A stretch of 64,000 nucleotides of DNA from Croceivirga sp009797885 (GCA_045866215.1 AP035880.1:744001-808000); one strand, 5' to 3'; positions 35,497 to 44,665 are shown, counted from the stretch's first letter. The notes: a model not told the origin generated them from the sequence alone. Program-made: numbers and translations.

Positions 35497-36315
35497 TTAT
35501 GACTTTAACGTCACTTTTTGGGAAACCACATCCTTAATGGGTACCACGACCTTTCCTTTCTCCGTGGATAGGGTTATGGAGATATTATCAATGGCCTCAA
35601 TGGTTCCTTCAATGTCATCAAAGGCTATGGTGTCCCCAACCATATAGGTTTTTCTGGCATAGAACATTTTTAATACATCGGAAAACACCTCCCGGGAACC
35701 CAAACCAAACCCAAGGGCAGCTGCGAAGAGGAAAGCCCCCAAGATCAAGGTGAAATTACTGGTAATGATTTCCGTATTGATGCCTGCCTGGTTCAATGCC
35801 GTTATGGAGACAAAAAAGGCAATAAGATAAAAGAGTGTACCGCTGATAAACTTTGAACCCCCAATTCCCATGGAATCAAACAAGGCCAAAGTGGCTTTCT
35901 TAACGGCAGAGGCCAAATACAGTCCTCCTCCGAGTATGACTATGGCACTGACCAAGGTAGGTAGGTAACCAAAGATGGAAACGATGCCTTCGGATATGGC
36001 CTTAATTCCCAAGACCTCAGAAATAACTACGGTAAACAATAGGATCAAAAGGATTTTGGTTACCCCAAGGATAATCTTTATTAAATCTACCTTGACCTCT
36101 TTATCCCCAAATAGTTTAGCCTCTGCTATTTTTTGTGACAAACGGTCCACCTTGGCAGCTTTCAATATCCGTTTTAGTACGAACATGATGATTTTTACCA
36201 AAATCCAAGCAACAAGAAGGCCTAAAATGCCTAAAATTATTTTGGGTAGCATTTGGACCGTACTGGTGAGGATTTCCCCAAGACTCTCTTCCAAAACCTG
36301 TTTATACTTTTCCAT
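35497..36315 (-). CDS. Mechanosensitive ion channel (MscS-like, TM-helix repeat type)
   Basis: A 272-residue membrane protein. It has one N-terminal transmembrane segment (about residues 23-50, LPKIILGILGLLVAWILVKIIMFVL) and further hydrophobic segments near 80-105, 115-140, 155-175 and 185-205. The Gly/Ala-rich TM3-like pore helix ILGAFLFAAALGFGLGSREVFSDVL leads into a short MscS beta domain (YMVGDTIAFDDIEGTIEAIDNISITLSTEKGKVVVPIKDVV). The large C-terminal cage domain of E. coli MscS is absent. It is the last gene of a three-gene operon with a 62-residue protein and an ECF sigma factor, which suggests osmotic or envelope-stress control (inference). Confidence 0.88.
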   Translation of the reverse strand: MEKYKQVLEESLGEILTSTVQMLPKIILGILGLLVAWILVKIIMFVLKRILKAAKVDRLSQKIAEAKLFGDKEVKVDLIKIILGVTKILLILLFTVVISEVLGIKAISEGIVSIFGYLPTLVSAIVILGGGLYLASAVKKATLALFDSMGIGGSKFISGTLFYLIAFFVSITALNQAGINTEIITSNFTLILGAFLFAAALGFGLGSREVFSDVLKMFYARKTYMVGDTIAFDDIEGTIEAIDNISITLSTEKGKVVVPIKDVVSQKVTLKS

Positions 36316-36337
36316 GATACTGTGTTTATTGATTTGG

Positions 36338-36526
36338 TTATTTTCTTTTGTTGGTTTTAAACAATCCTGATAAAATGGAGGAATAATTGGAGGTTACCAG
36401 AACGGCCATATCCAAAATCAACTTGGCAATGGCCACGTCGTTCATTACCCTCTGGCGTAATTCAGGGGGTACTTCCCTTAAATCGGTGTTCAGTTGCCTG
36501 AACGGGTTTTTGAATTCCTCTGCCAT
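36338..36526 (-). CDS. Small conserved protein between sigma factor and MscS channel
   Basis: A 62-residue protein, abutting the upstream sigma gene with no intervening bases and 22 bp before the channel gene. The first half is polar and acidic (FRQLNTDLREVPPELRQRVMND). The second half is a moderately hydrophobic helix (VAIAKLILDMAVLVTSNYSSIL) with a Lys/Arg-rich C-terminus. No known anti-sigma domain is recognisable. From its position it could be a small modulator of the sigma factor or a channel accessory, but this is only inference. The fixed spacing and intact frame support it as a real gene. Confidence 0.7.
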   Translation of the reverse strand: MAEEFKNPFRQLNTDLREVPPELRQRVMNDVAIAKLILDMAVLVTSNYSSILSGLFKTNKRK

Positions 36527-37153
36527 CTAACTCAAGGTTTTATAGATTTCCAACAGTTTTGCCTTGGCGCGTTTTAAACGCATCTTTATGGCACTTTCCC
36601 CTAATTCCATTAAGTCCGCAAGCTCCTTTATGGAAGCACCGTCCTGATACTTCAACAGTAAAATGGATTTATCCTCCGGACTTACCATGTCCAGGGCTTT
36701 TGCCAGTCTACCGGCCTTCATTGCATAAATGCTTTCATCGGGTACTTCATCGGCCATTTTATAATCAACATCATCCATCCGTACCGACCTCTCGCTTATC
36801 TTCCGCTGCTTGTTTCGATTCACATAATTTACACAGAAGTTATAGGTAAACGAATATAACCATGTCGAAAACTTTGACTTCCCTTTAAAACTTGCCAGTT
36901 TAATGAAAAGCATTAGAAATACATCCTGCGTTAAGTCCTCTGCTTCATCCTGGGAACGGGCAAAACCGTAACACTTATTGTACACTACTTTGGAATAACG
37001 GTCATAAAGAACACCAAACAATAGTGTATCATTTTTGGCAACGATCTTCTCCACTAGCGCTTCATCCGTCAAATTACCATACGGACCATCCTTACCCAAT
37101 GATTGCTTGGTTTGATTTACTAGAATTAGAAACAGTCTTTTGAGTAAAGTCAC
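36527..37153 (-). CDS. ECF RNA polymerase sigma factor
   Basis: A 208-residue ECF sigma factor. Region 2 is at about residues 45-115 (LFGVLYDRYSKVVYNKCYGFARSQDEAEDLTQDVFLMLFIKL, then FSTWLYSFTYNFCVNYVNRNKQRK). Region 4 is at about residues 150-205 (MVSPEDKSILLLKYQDGASIKELADLMELGESAIKMRLKRAKAKLLEIYK). The start is a GTG at 37153. The first 20 or so residues form a hydrophobic/basic extension before the sigma domain, so a later start is possible. It heads an operon with the 62-residue protein and an MscS-like channel, and no RskA-type anti-sigma gene is adjacent. Confidence 0.92.
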   Translation of the reverse strand: MTLLKRLFLILVNQTKQSLGKDGPYGNLTDEALVEKIVAKNDTLLFGVLYDRYSKVVYNKCYGFARSQDEAEDLTQDVFLMLFIKLASFKGKSKFSTWLYSFTYNFCVNYVNRNKQRKISERSVRMDDVDYKMADEVPDESIYAMKAGRLAKALDMVSPEDKSILLLKYQDGASIKELADLMELGESAIKMRLKRAKAKLLEIYKTLS

Positions 37154-37196
37154 TTTGCCCTAGTTGTAGGTGGAGGAAAGATAGGGCAAAACAAGG

Positions 37197-37204
37197 TATC
37201 TTTG
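37197..37204 (+). promoter_or_regulatory. Bacteroidota -7 element before the lipoprotein gene
   Basis: TATCTTTG matches TAnnTTTG, 13 nt before the ATG at 37218. No TTG is found at the right distance. Confidence 0.35.
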
Positions 37205-37217
37205 AAAAAACAACATC

Positions 37218-37898
37218 ATGAAAATCCAACCTGCCCTTTTACTGCTTTTATGCCTTTTTATAAGTTGTAAATCCGATAAAAAAGAACTGCCCGCTCCTAC
37301 GGAAGTGGAGTTGACCATCTTGGAAAAAGTTGCCAAGGCCCATGGTTATGACAACTGGCACAATGTACGGGAACTGGCATTCACATTCAATGTGGACCGG
37401 GATTCCACACATTTTGAAAGAAGTTGGATTTGGCGACCAAAAACCAACGAGGTCACCCATATTTCCGGCACAGATACCCTAACCTATAACAGAGCTACCA
37501 TGGACAGTGTGGCCTACAAGACCAATGCCGGTTTCATCAACGACCGCTATTGGTTGCTGGCGCCGTTCAATCTACTTTGGGACAGGGACAACTTTACCTT
37601 TGACCACCAAAAACAGGAAATGGCCCCCATTAGCAAAAAGCCCATGCAGAAATTGACCATAGTTTATGGCAACGAAGGAGGTTATACCCCTGGGGATGCC
37701 TATGATTTCTACTTTGGGGATGATTATGTGATTCAAGAATGGGTCTTTAGAAAAGGAAATCAATCAGAGCCCTCAATGACCACAACCTGGGAGAACTATG
37801 CTGATATCAAAGGATTGAAGCTAGGGCGAGATCATAAAAAGATGGATGGGAACTTTAATTTGTATTTGGACAACATTCGCATAGAACTTATCCAATGA
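37218..37898 (+). CDS. Conserved lipoprotein of unknown function
   Basis: A 226-residue protein with a lipoprotein signal peptide (LLLLCLFISCKSDKK, lipidated Cys at about residue 17). A soluble domain follows that I do not recognise by name. It begins EKVAKAHGYDNWHNVRELAFTFNV, which resembles the openings of outer-membrane lipoproteins with LolA-like curved beta sheets, but the match is weak. The remainder is rich in aromatic residues and beta strands. It overlaps the next gene by 4 bp (ATGA), so the two are translationally coupled and probably act together in the envelope. Confidence 0.75.
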   Translation: MKIQPALLLLLCLFISCKSDKKELPAPTEVELTILEKVAKAHGYDNWHNVRELAFTFNVDRDSTHFERSWIWRPKTNEVTHISGTDTLTYNRATMDSVAYKTNAGFINDRYWLLAPFNLLWDRDNFTFDHQKQEMAPISKKPMQKLTIVYGNEGGYTPGDAYDFYFGDDYVIQEWVFRKGNQSEPSMTTTWENYADIKGLKLGRDHKKMDGNFNLYLDNIRIELIQ

Positions 37899-39061
37899 TA
37901 AGATGGGTAGCACTTTGCCTCCTGTTTGGTTCCTGTTTGGTTCATGCACAACAACAAAAATTTGGAATTGTCCTTGATGCAGAGACCTGGTATCCTGTTG
38001 AGTTTGTCGATGTTTTTAACGCCTATGACAATACCCATACCAACGAGGACGGAAAATACTTTATGCTCAGTCACGGCGACTCCCTGACGTTTTCGAAAAT
38101 AGGCTATCAAAAAACAACCTTTCATTTTAAGGATTTAAAAGATACCCTTTGGCTTGTACCGAGTGCCCTGGAGCTCGATGAGATTACCCTGGTCAATATG
38201 AAAAGTGCATGGGATAAGGTCAAGGATTCCCTGGGAAACAACTACATGCTATCGCCATTCAAAGAACGGTTCTTTCTTAGATCCTTGCTTAGAAAAAATG
38301 GGGAAATCGTTCGAATTCAGGACATTGAGGGGAAACTTCGTAGAAAGACCATGATATACAGCAAAGGACTTGAATTTAGTAAAAAGGACTTTCAATTTGA
38401 AATATCCAATATGCGCAAGATTGGAATCGAAAAGGACGAAAATGATGTGTACTTTACTACTTTTTCACTGTCGCAACTGTTATTGGAATCCATTAGGCTA
38501 AACGCCACCGGACCGGGCTTTTTGGTCACGGAAAAAGCATTCGAAAATGAAGATAGGGTACGTATAGATATTAAAAGCGACTCCACCGCCAGTGGAGTAG
38601 ATACAAGAGGCCACTATATCATAAACTCGAAGAACAACGCCATAGAATCCGTGGTCCTTAACACCACCATAGATAGGGATAACTATTTTAAAAACGGTCC
38701 CATACGCTCCAGGACCATAAAACGGAACCAAACTGCCCTTTTCTCCAAGTCGTCAAAACGAAACAAATACTTCTATGGACTGTGCAAAATTTTATTTTTT
38801 ATTGAAATCACCCATACCAAAAAAGATTTTAAGGACATCTATACTTCAGAATACATATTAAAAACCTATGATAATGATGGTGATTTTCCATTTTCTCCCA
38901 ATGCAAATGCCCAAAAGGATATTTTTAAACTAAAACATCCCTACAACGAGCAGTTTTGGACTACTCAAAATAACCTGCTACTTACCGATGAAATGAAGAA
39001 TTTTATTGAAACTATTGGAAGTTCAAATAAGGAGTTCAACATCAGGACCAATTTAAACTAG
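37895..39061 (+). CDS. CarboxypepD-reg-like domain secreted protein
   Basis: A 388-residue exported protein. A signal peptide (about residues 1-18, ending LVHAQ) is followed by a CarboxypepD-reg-like beta-sandwich at about residues 23-95. Its motifs are GIVLDAETWYPVEFVDVFNAY...TNEDGKYFML...DSLTFSKIGYQKTTF. A long C-terminal region without a recognised name follows, in the style of Bacteroidota outer-membrane-associated proteins that carry this domain. There is no TonB-dependent barrel. It is coupled to the upstream lipoprotein gene and overlaps the convergent MFS gene by 4 bp at the stop codons. Confidence 0.8.
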   Translation: MIRWVALCLLFGSCLVHAQQQKFGIVLDAETWYPVEFVDVFNAYDNTHTNEDGKYFMLSHGDSLTFSKIGYQKTTFHFKDLKDTLWLVPSALELDEITLVNMKSAWDKVKDSLGNNYMLSPFKERFFLRSLLRKNGEIVRIQDIEGKLRRKTMIYSKGLEFSKKDFQFEISNMRKIGIEKDENDVYFTTFSLSQLLLESIRLNATGPGFLVTEKAFENEDRVRIDIKSDSTASGVDTRGHYIINSKNNAIESVVLNTTIDRDNYFKNGPIRSRTIKRNQTALFSKSSKRNKYFYGLCKILFFIEITHTKKDFKDIYTSEYILKTYDNDGDFPFSPNANAQKDIFKLKHPYNEQFWTTQNNLLLTDEMKNFIETIGSSNKEFNIRTNLN

Positions 39062-40203
39062 GACCTTTTTCTAATGAATCCGGTGACCATTAGTACCAGT
39101 ACCGCACAACCCAATAAGGTCAGAAAACTGATCCGCAAGCTATGCTTTTCCGCCAAAAAGCCCAGGATAACAGGGCCGGACAAGAACCCCAAATAACCTG
39201 TTCCCGCAATAAAGGCAATACCTTGGGCAGAATCCACACCTTTTACCTTGCCTCCAATGCGAAACAATTCCGGAACTATTACGGAAAAGCCAAGCCCGGT
39301 GAGGGCGAAACCCAAAATGGCCAGCAATGTTATTCCAGAGAGCACTCCTGCATAGCCAAAAATGGCTACTATGGCACCAAGCGCCACTATATTGAAAGAA
39401 CCTATTTTCCCGCTGATGCCATCACCCAAAAATCTCCCCAGGGTCATTGTTACCGAAAATGCCAAAAAACCCGCACCGAACAACTGTTCTGGGGCAAATG
39501 TTACCTCTTTTAAATAAAGCGCACTCCAATCAACAATGGCACCTTCGCTCGCAAAACTTATGAACCCTATCAAACCCAAAAAAAACAAAGGTTTGAACAG
39601 CTTTACACTAAAGGGTTCCTTCTCCATGGGAACCGAACGTTGGGCAAGGTATTGCTTTCGAAAGGATAGGTTCACCAGCAAGACCAAAATGGCAACAATG
39701 GTCATATGCACAAAAGGATTCCCTATCAATGGGATCATAAAGCTGCCCAAACCGGCCAGAACACCCCCCAAACTGAAAAAACCATGGGCTGCCGACATAA
39801 ATTGCACCTTATCCTCCTTTTCCAATTCCGTTACCAAAGTGTTCATGGCAATATCCGTGATGCCATTGGAGGCTCCAAACAGATATAGTGCTACACAGAG
39901 CAGTTCATAACTTGGAGCGGCCAGGGGCAATAATGCGGAGACCGAGCAGCACACCACTCCCCACCACGTGGTCCTACCCACACCCAGTTTATTGATAATC
40001 CTGGAGGCGATGGGAAATACGGTAAATACCCCTAAAGCCAGAAAAAAGAGGGCCACACCCAAATCGGCTTTATCAATACCCAGTTTATCCTTGACCGACG
40101 GGATATAAATGGCCCAGGTCCCGAACCATATATTTAGACTGGCGAAGACAAATGCCGGGGCAAAATACCTTGGGTTGGATAAGATCAAGTACAGTGATTT
40201 CAT
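39058..40203 (-). CDS. MFS transporter
   Basis: A 381-residue major facilitator superfamily permease with about 12 predicted transmembrane helices. Its layout resembles the YbjJ/fucose-permease-type group (AFVFASLNIWFGTWAIYIPSVKDKLG at the N-terminus, and the internal AASRIINKLGVGRTTWWG motif A-like loop). The substrate cannot be inferred. Nothing next to it suggests a pathway: it is divergent from an aldo-keto reductase gene and convergent with the CarboxypepD-reg gene. Confidence 0.88.
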   Translation of the reverse strand: MKSLYLILSNPRYFAPAFVFASLNIWFGTWAIYIPSVKDKLGIDKADLGVALFFLALGVFTVFPIASRIINKLGVGRTTWWGVVCCSVSALLPLAAPSYELLCVALYLFGASNGITDIAMNTLVTELEKEDKVQFMSAAHGFFSLGGVLAGLGSFMIPLIGNPFVHMTIVAILVLLVNLSFRKQYLAQRSVPMEKEPFSVKLFKPLFFLGLIGFISFASEGAIVDWSALYLKEVTFAPEQLFGAGFLAFSVTMTLGRFLGDGISGKIGSFNIVALGAIVAIFGYAGVLSGITLLAILGFALTGLGFSVIVPELFRIGGKVKGVDSAQGIAFIAGTGYLGFLSGPVILGFLAEKHSLRISFLTLLGCAVLVLMVTGFIRKRS

Positions 40204-40363
40204 AGTCTTTTGCTACGGGGCAAAGAAAATAACAATCCCCAACAATTGGTAAGCCAAAACATTCAAATTGTATAACGATTTATTCAAAAATTAGAATAGT
40301 AATGATATAAATAGATAGTTTTACATCATTCTAAAATAGAAAATCAACTTTAAAATAAGCAGT

Positions 40364-41176
40364 ATGCACGTATTTGAACTTAATAACCAAGTAAAAATGC
40401 CCCAAATAGGTCTTGGTGTCCTTTTTGCGAAGAACGATGGCCAAGTTGAAAATGCGGTGCTATCGGCCCTATCCCAGGGCTATCGAAAAATTGATACGGC
40501 CTCTGCATACCAAAATGAACAAGGTGTTGGTCAAGGTATACAAAAAAGCGGAATCCCTAGGAAAGATATCTTCCTAACGACCAAGGTATGGAATACCGAA
40601 CAAGGATATGACAACACACTAAGGGCTTTTGATGATAGTTTAAAACGGCTCCAAACGGATTATATTGATCTGTACCTTATACACTGGCCCGTAAGGACAA
40701 AATACAAGGAAACGTACAAAGCCATGGAACTGATCTACAAAAGTGGCCGGGCCAAAGCGATAGGCGTATGCAATTTTGACATTCAACAATTGGAAGACTT
40801 GATGGCACATTCAGAAATAGTGCCTTCGCTCAACCAGGTCGAAATGCATCCTTATCTAAGTCAGAACCCGTTATTGCACTTTTGCCAGAGGCAAGGAATA
40901 CAGCTTGAAGCCTGGAGGCCCATAATGATGGGCGAAGTATTGCATATTCCGGAGTTATCCGAAATTGGTAAAACCTACCACAAATCGCCAGTACAGATTG
41001 CTTTGCGATGGTTGATCCAAAAAGGGGTGGCCGTAATACCAAAATCGGTAACCCCTAAGAGGATACGTGAGAATTTTGAAATATTTGATTTTGCCCTTAC
41101 CAATGACGAAATGACCCGTATTGAAAATCTAAATCAGAACAAAAGATTGGGCGAGGACCTGTCAAACGAATACTAA
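40364..41176 (+). CDS. Aldo/keto reductase
   Basis: A 270-residue NADPH-dependent oxidoreductase with the (beta/alpha)8 fold. The catalytic tetrad is visible: Asp and Tyr in RKIDTASAYQNE (the YxN motif near residue 50), Lys in FLTTKVWN, and His in DLYLIHWPV. The family signatures GVCNFDIQQLEDL and PVQIALRWLIQKGVAVIPKSV are also present. It resembles 2,5-diketo-gluconate/methylglyoxal reductase-type AKRs. It precedes an AraC regulator on the same strand, which may respond to the enzyme's substrate (inference). Confidence 0.93.
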   Translation: MHVFELNNQVKMPQIGLGVLFAKNDGQVENAVLSALSQGYRKIDTASAYQNEQGVGQGIQKSGIPRKDIFLTTKVWNTEQGYDNTLRAFDDSLKRLQTDYIDLYLIHWPVRTKYKETYKAMELIYKSGRAKAIGVCNFDIQQLEDLMAHSEIVPSLNQVEMHPYLSQNPLLHFCQRQGIQLEAWRPIMMGEVLHIPELSEIGKTYHKSPVQIALRWLIQKGVAVIPKSVTPKRIRENFEIFDFALTNDEMTRIENLNQNKRLGEDLSNEY

Positions 41177-41387
41177 GCGCCCTTTTAGGATGGTATGATT
41201 GAATTTTTGTACAGGTCATTTTTGGTTCGGAATGAGGCAAAATCGAAGATAATAGCTTGGCGACTTGATGAAATTTTACCGAAATTATATCCGAAAAGGG
41301 GCATGAAAAAAAATTATGGCATCCGAGATAGGCCCTAAACGTAGTATCCTTTGCGTTGCCCCCATGGAACCCATTTTGCATTAAAAA

Positions 41388-42236
41388 ATGAAACCGATAT
41401 ATGAATCCATAGTAACCAGTTCAAATACCTCATTTAAGGTACAGAGCTACGAAGCAGAGTCCAATTGCGAAATTGCCGGATGGCATATTCATCCCGAGTA
41501 TGAAATAGTGTATGTAAAAAACGGATCGGGAACCCTTAGGATAGGAAATAAAGTCCATGATTATACAAATGGGGCACTTGTATTTTTGGGTGGAAACATT
41601 CCACATTCAGATTTTGGAAATAAACAGCACAAAAATGGCAAAGAAGTCGTGATACAGTTTTCCAAGGAGTTTGTGGATCATAAACTAAACCATTTTCCCG
41701 AGTTCGGTACGATCAAAAGATTGATTTATAGTTCAAAACATGTCCTCATCTTTGATGACGGTACCAAAACCCATCTCAGCACTAAATTTGAGCGTTTTAA
41801 CGAACTGAACGATCAAGAAAAATTGATCAACCTATTTTCAATCCTCAACTATTTGTCGGTTCAAGAAAATTATGTTCGATTATTCCATCACGATATGTTA
41901 CATGAATATCGGGAAAAGGAATCTTATCGACTCCGTGACGTTTTTGACTACATCAACAGTAACTACCATCAAAAAATTACGACCCGGGCCATTGCAATAA
42001 AAGTAGGATTGACCCCAAATTCATTTTCCAGGTTCTTCAGGAAAATGACAAACAGGACCTTTATTGATTTTGTCAATGAATTTAGGATACGAAAAGCCAT
42101 TGACAAGATAAACGAGGGCGATACCACAATTACGGAGGCCATGTATCAATCCGGGTTCAACAGCCCTTCCTATTTTGCCAAACAATTCATGAAGTACCAA
42201 AAGATGACACCTTCGGAATATAGGGGCAAAACCTAG
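41388..42236 (+). CDS. AraC family transcriptional regulator
   Basis: A 282-residue regulator. The N-terminal cupin-like ligand domain (about residues 10-110) shows WHIHPEYEIVYVKNGSGTL. The C-terminal AraC/XylS DNA-binding domain (about residues 185-280) has two helix-turn-helix units: ITTRAIAIKVGLTPNSFSRFFRKMTNRTFIDFVNEFRI and ITEAMYQSGFNSPSYFAKQFMKYQKMTPSEYR. It is probably a sugar- or small-molecule-responsive regulator. It lies 211 bp after the aldo-keto reductase gene, and its stop abuts the convergent kynU gene. Confidence 0.93.
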   Translation: MKPIYESIVTSSNTSFKVQSYEAESNCEIAGWHIHPEYEIVYVKNGSGTLRIGNKVHDYTNGALVFLGGNIPHSDFGNKQHKNGKEVVIQFSKEFVDHKLNHFPEFGTIKRLIYSSKHVLIFDDGTKTHLSTKFERFNELNDQEKLINLFSILNYLSVQENYVRLFHHDMLHEYREKESYRLRDVFDYINSNYHQKITTRAIAIKVGLTPNSFSRFFRKMTNRTFIDFVNEFRIRKAIDKINEGDTTITEAMYQSGFNSPSYFAKQFMKYQKMTPSEYRGKT

Positions 42237-43505
42237 TTATTTTGAAAGGATTCCCGTCTTCAAAACCTGACCAAACTGGTACATATCCTCAAAAGAACAA
42301 TAAAAAGGGGCGGGAGCCAATCGAATAACGTTGGGCTCGCGCCAATCCACGATGACCCCATTTTTCATAAGATACTCAAATAAGGGTCTACCTTCCCCGT
42401 GCAGGAATACGGAAAGCTGGCATCCTCTCCGCTCGGGCGTAATGATCTCAAAAGTGCTATCCACCTCTTTATCGATAGCGCGAAGGATAAATTCCAAATA
42501 GCCCGTCAAAAGGCGTTGCTTTTCCAGGAGGGCTTTCATTCCAACTGCTTCGAACAATTCCAGGGAGGCCAGATAAGGTGCCAGTGAAAGCACTGGAGGA
42601 TTGCTCACTTGCCACGCATCTGCAGTTTCAATAGGTTCAAATTCGGGCTTCATTAAAAAACGGGTTTCCTTTTTAGTGCCCCACCACCCCTCAAAACGGG
42701 GAATATCCTTTTTATCCAAATACCGTTCATGAACAAATATCCCTGAGGCATTTCCTGGTCCGCTGTTCATATATTTGTAACTGCACCAAGCAGCAAAGTC
42801 CACGTCCCACCCGTGCAGTTTCAATTCAACGTTTCCCACGGCGTGGGCCAAATCCCAGCCCACCATGGCACCTGCGGTCCTTCCTGCCTTTGTAATAGTT
42901 TCCATGTCAAAGACCTGACCGTTATAATAGTTTACGCCACCTATTAAAACCAGGGCCAGTTCCTCACCGACTTCGTCAATTTTTGCACAGACATCCGCTG
43001 TTCGCCAAAAATGTTCTCCTTTCCTCTTTTTGACTTCCACAATGGCTTCGGAAGGATCATAACCATGAAACCTTACCTGACTCTGAAGCATGTACTGATC
43101 GGATGGAAACGCTTTCTCCTCACAGATAATCTTAAACCTTTTTTTTGAGGGACGGTAAAAGGAAACCATAAGAAAATGAAGGTTCACCGAAAGCGTGTTC
43201 ATTACAGAAACCTCTTCCGGTAAGGCCCCCACAATTTTAGCCAAAGGATTGGTCAACCGCTCGTGATAGTCCCACCATGGTTTTTGGGCATAAAAATGTC
43301 CTTCCACCGCTAAATTGGCCCAGTCCTGCATGATATCATCAACATATCCCTTGGCAATTTTTGGTTGAAGTCCCAGTGAATTTCCGGTGAAATAGATCAC
43401 GTCCTTACCATTTATCCGGGGATAATGGAACTTTTCCCTGTAAGGGCCAAGAACATCTTTGGCATCCATTCTCTGGGCAAATTCAAGTGAGTTTTCGTAG
43501 TTCAT
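42237..43505 (-). CDS. kynU: Kynureninase
   Basis: A PLP enzyme that cleaves kynurenine or 3-hydroxykynurenine to anthranilate or 3-hydroxyanthranilate plus alanine. The 422 residues show the family pattern YFTGNSLGLQPK near the N-terminus. VGWDLAHAVGNVELKLHGWDVDFAAWCSYKYMNSGPG follows, in which the Lys of SYKYMNSGPG binds the cofactor. The C-terminus contains the GVIVDWREPNVIRLAPAPFY motif. It acts after Kmo, whose gene is 24 kb upstream. It is followed in the window (upstream in transcription, 3 bp gap) by a GNAT gene, probably co-transcribed. Confidence 0.96.
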   Translation of the reverse strand: MNYENSLEFAQRMDAKDVLGPYREKFHYPRINGKDVIYFTGNSLGLQPKIAKGYVDDIMQDWANLAVEGHFYAQKPWWDYHERLTNPLAKIVGALPEEVSVMNTLSVNLHFLMVSFYRPSKKRFKIICEEKAFPSDQYMLQSQVRFHGYDPSEAIVEVKKRKGEHFWRTADVCAKIDEVGEELALVLIGGVNYYNGQVFDMETITKAGRTAGAMVGWDLAHAVGNVELKLHGWDVDFAAWCSYKYMNSGPGNASGIFVHERYLDKKDIPRFEGWWGTKKETRFLMKPEFEPIETADAWQVSNPPVLSLAPYLASLELFEAVGMKALLEKQRLLTGYLEFILRAIDKEVDSTFEIITPERRGCQLSVFLHGEGRPLFEYLMKNGVIVDWREPNVIRLAPAPFYCSFEDMYQFGQVLKTGILSK

Positions 43506-43508
43506 AAT

Positions 43509-43976
43509 CTAAGTGTCCAAACGCAAACGCATTTCATTAATGTGGCTTGTAAATCCAGTTTTTTCGTAGGCTTTTACAGCAGGGTAATTATCGTTGTACA
43601 CCGTTAGCCGTACTTCACTTAGGCCCTTGCTTTTTGCCCATTCCAATAAAACTTCCACAATTCGTTGATTAACTCCCCTACCCCGATATTCCGGTTTTGT
43701 GTACATAAACCCCAAATAGGCGTATTGCGTATGGTCCAGATAAGGTCTTGCCATTTTTGCGTAGGCATATCCGGACCCCACCAACGCTCCCTTAAACTCC
43801 GCAACCACCACTTTCACATGGTCCTTTTTAACATATTCCTCCAAATCATAATAGCTTACGGGGTCCGGTCGTATTGTGGGATCAAAAGGACGTTCAGCTT
43901 TGATAAGTTCCTGCTCAAATGCCTTTAGGGTAGGTAAATCCTTAAGTTGGGCTTCCCTTATGATAAGTCCTTCCAT
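43509..43976 (-). CDS. GNAT family N-acetyltransferase
   Basis: A 155-residue GNAT enzyme. The acetyl-CoA-binding loop is visible at about residues 98-106 (EYRGRGVNQRIVEVLL), and the C-terminal DNYPAVKAYEKTGF motif is typical. The substrate is unknown. It lies 3 bp upstream of kynU on the same strand, and this arrangement suggests co-expression. The start at 43976 gives MEGLIIREAQLKDLP, a standard GNAT opening. Confidence 0.9.
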   Translation of the reverse strand: MEGLIIREAQLKDLPTLKAFEQELIKAERPFDPTIRPDPVSYYDLEEYVKKDHVKVVVAEFKGALVGSGYAYAKMARPYLDHTQYAYLGFMYTKPEYRGRGVNQRIVEVLLEWAKSKGLSEVRLTVYNDNYPAVKAYEKTGFTSHINEMRLRLDT

Positions 43977-44002
43977 TAGGCTAAAAATACGGCTTATTTG
44001 AA

Positions 44003-44010
44003 TAATTTTG
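44003..44010 (+). promoter_or_regulatory. Bacteroidota -7 element before the O-methyltransferase gene
   Basis: TAATTTTG matches TAnnTTTG, 13 nt before the ATG at 44024. On the opposite strand, 44019-44012 reads TACTTTTG facing the GNAT gene. The 47-bp divergent gap may therefore carry overlapping promoters. Confidence 0.35.
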
Positions 44011-44023
44011 CCAAAAGTACATC

Positions 44024-44665
44024 ATGCACTTCCTTTCTCCTTTATTGGAAAAATACATAGCCAACAATTCGCAGAGCGAACCCCCCATTTTAACCGAACT
44101 CACACGGGAAACCCACTTAAAAGTGGTGCGCCCCAGAATGATTACGGGCCATTATCAAGGTCGTGTGCTGAGTCTATTGTCCAAAATAATCGCTCCCAAA
44201 CACATTTTGGAAGTGGGCACTTATACGGGGTATTCGGCAATTTGTCTGGCCGAGGGACTCCAACAAGGAGGAACACTACATACCATAGACATCAACGAGG
44301 AACTGGCCCCGATCCAGCAAAAATATTTTAATCAAAGTGGCTACAAAAGCCAAATAATTCAACACCTTGGGGATGCCATTGAACATATTCCATCATTCGA
44401 TATCGTATTTGACTTGATTTTTATTGATGCCGAAAAGACACAATACGACCTGTATTTTGAAGCCGCAATCCAAAAATGCAGATCCGGAAGTATTATCCTA
44501 TCGGATAATGTCCTATGGTCAGGAAAAGTAGTGGAACCTTTGGAAGCCAACGACAAAGCCACGGAAGCCCTATTGGCATATAATGAAAAATTGGCAAATG
44601 ACCCTCGTGTAGAAACGGTGTTATTGCCCATTAGGGACGGTCTAACCTTGTGTAGGGTGCTATAG
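44024..44665 (+). CDS. Class I SAM-dependent O-methyltransferase (caffeoyl-CoA OMT-like)
   Basis: A 213-residue methyltransferase of the metal-dependent O-methyltransferase family. Motif I is LEVGTYTGYSAICLAEGL (about residues 65-82), with an acidic motif II (HTIDINEE). The metal-coordinating region is FIDAEKTQYDLYFEA, then ILSDNVLWSGKV. In Flavobacteriaceae this family is often annotated simply as O-methyltransferase, and the acceptor is unknown. Its 3' end overlaps the convergent PAP2 gene by 35 bp. Confidence 0.93.
   Translation: MHFLSPLLEKYIANNSQSEPPILTELTRETHLKVVRPRMITGHYQGRVLSLLSKIIAPKHILEVGTYTGYSAICLAEGLQQGGTLHTIDINEELAPIQQKYFNQSGYKSQIIQHLGDAIEHIPSFDIVFDLIFIDAEKTQYDLYFEAAIQKCRSGSIILSDNVLWSGKVVEPLEANDKATEALLAYNEKLANDPRVETVLLPIRDGLTLCRVL

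Noticed and set aside
41177..41387. Gap between the aldo-keto reductase and AraC genes as a riboswitch or small RNA
   Set aside because: No convincing stem or terminator was seen, only ordinary AT-rich sequence.
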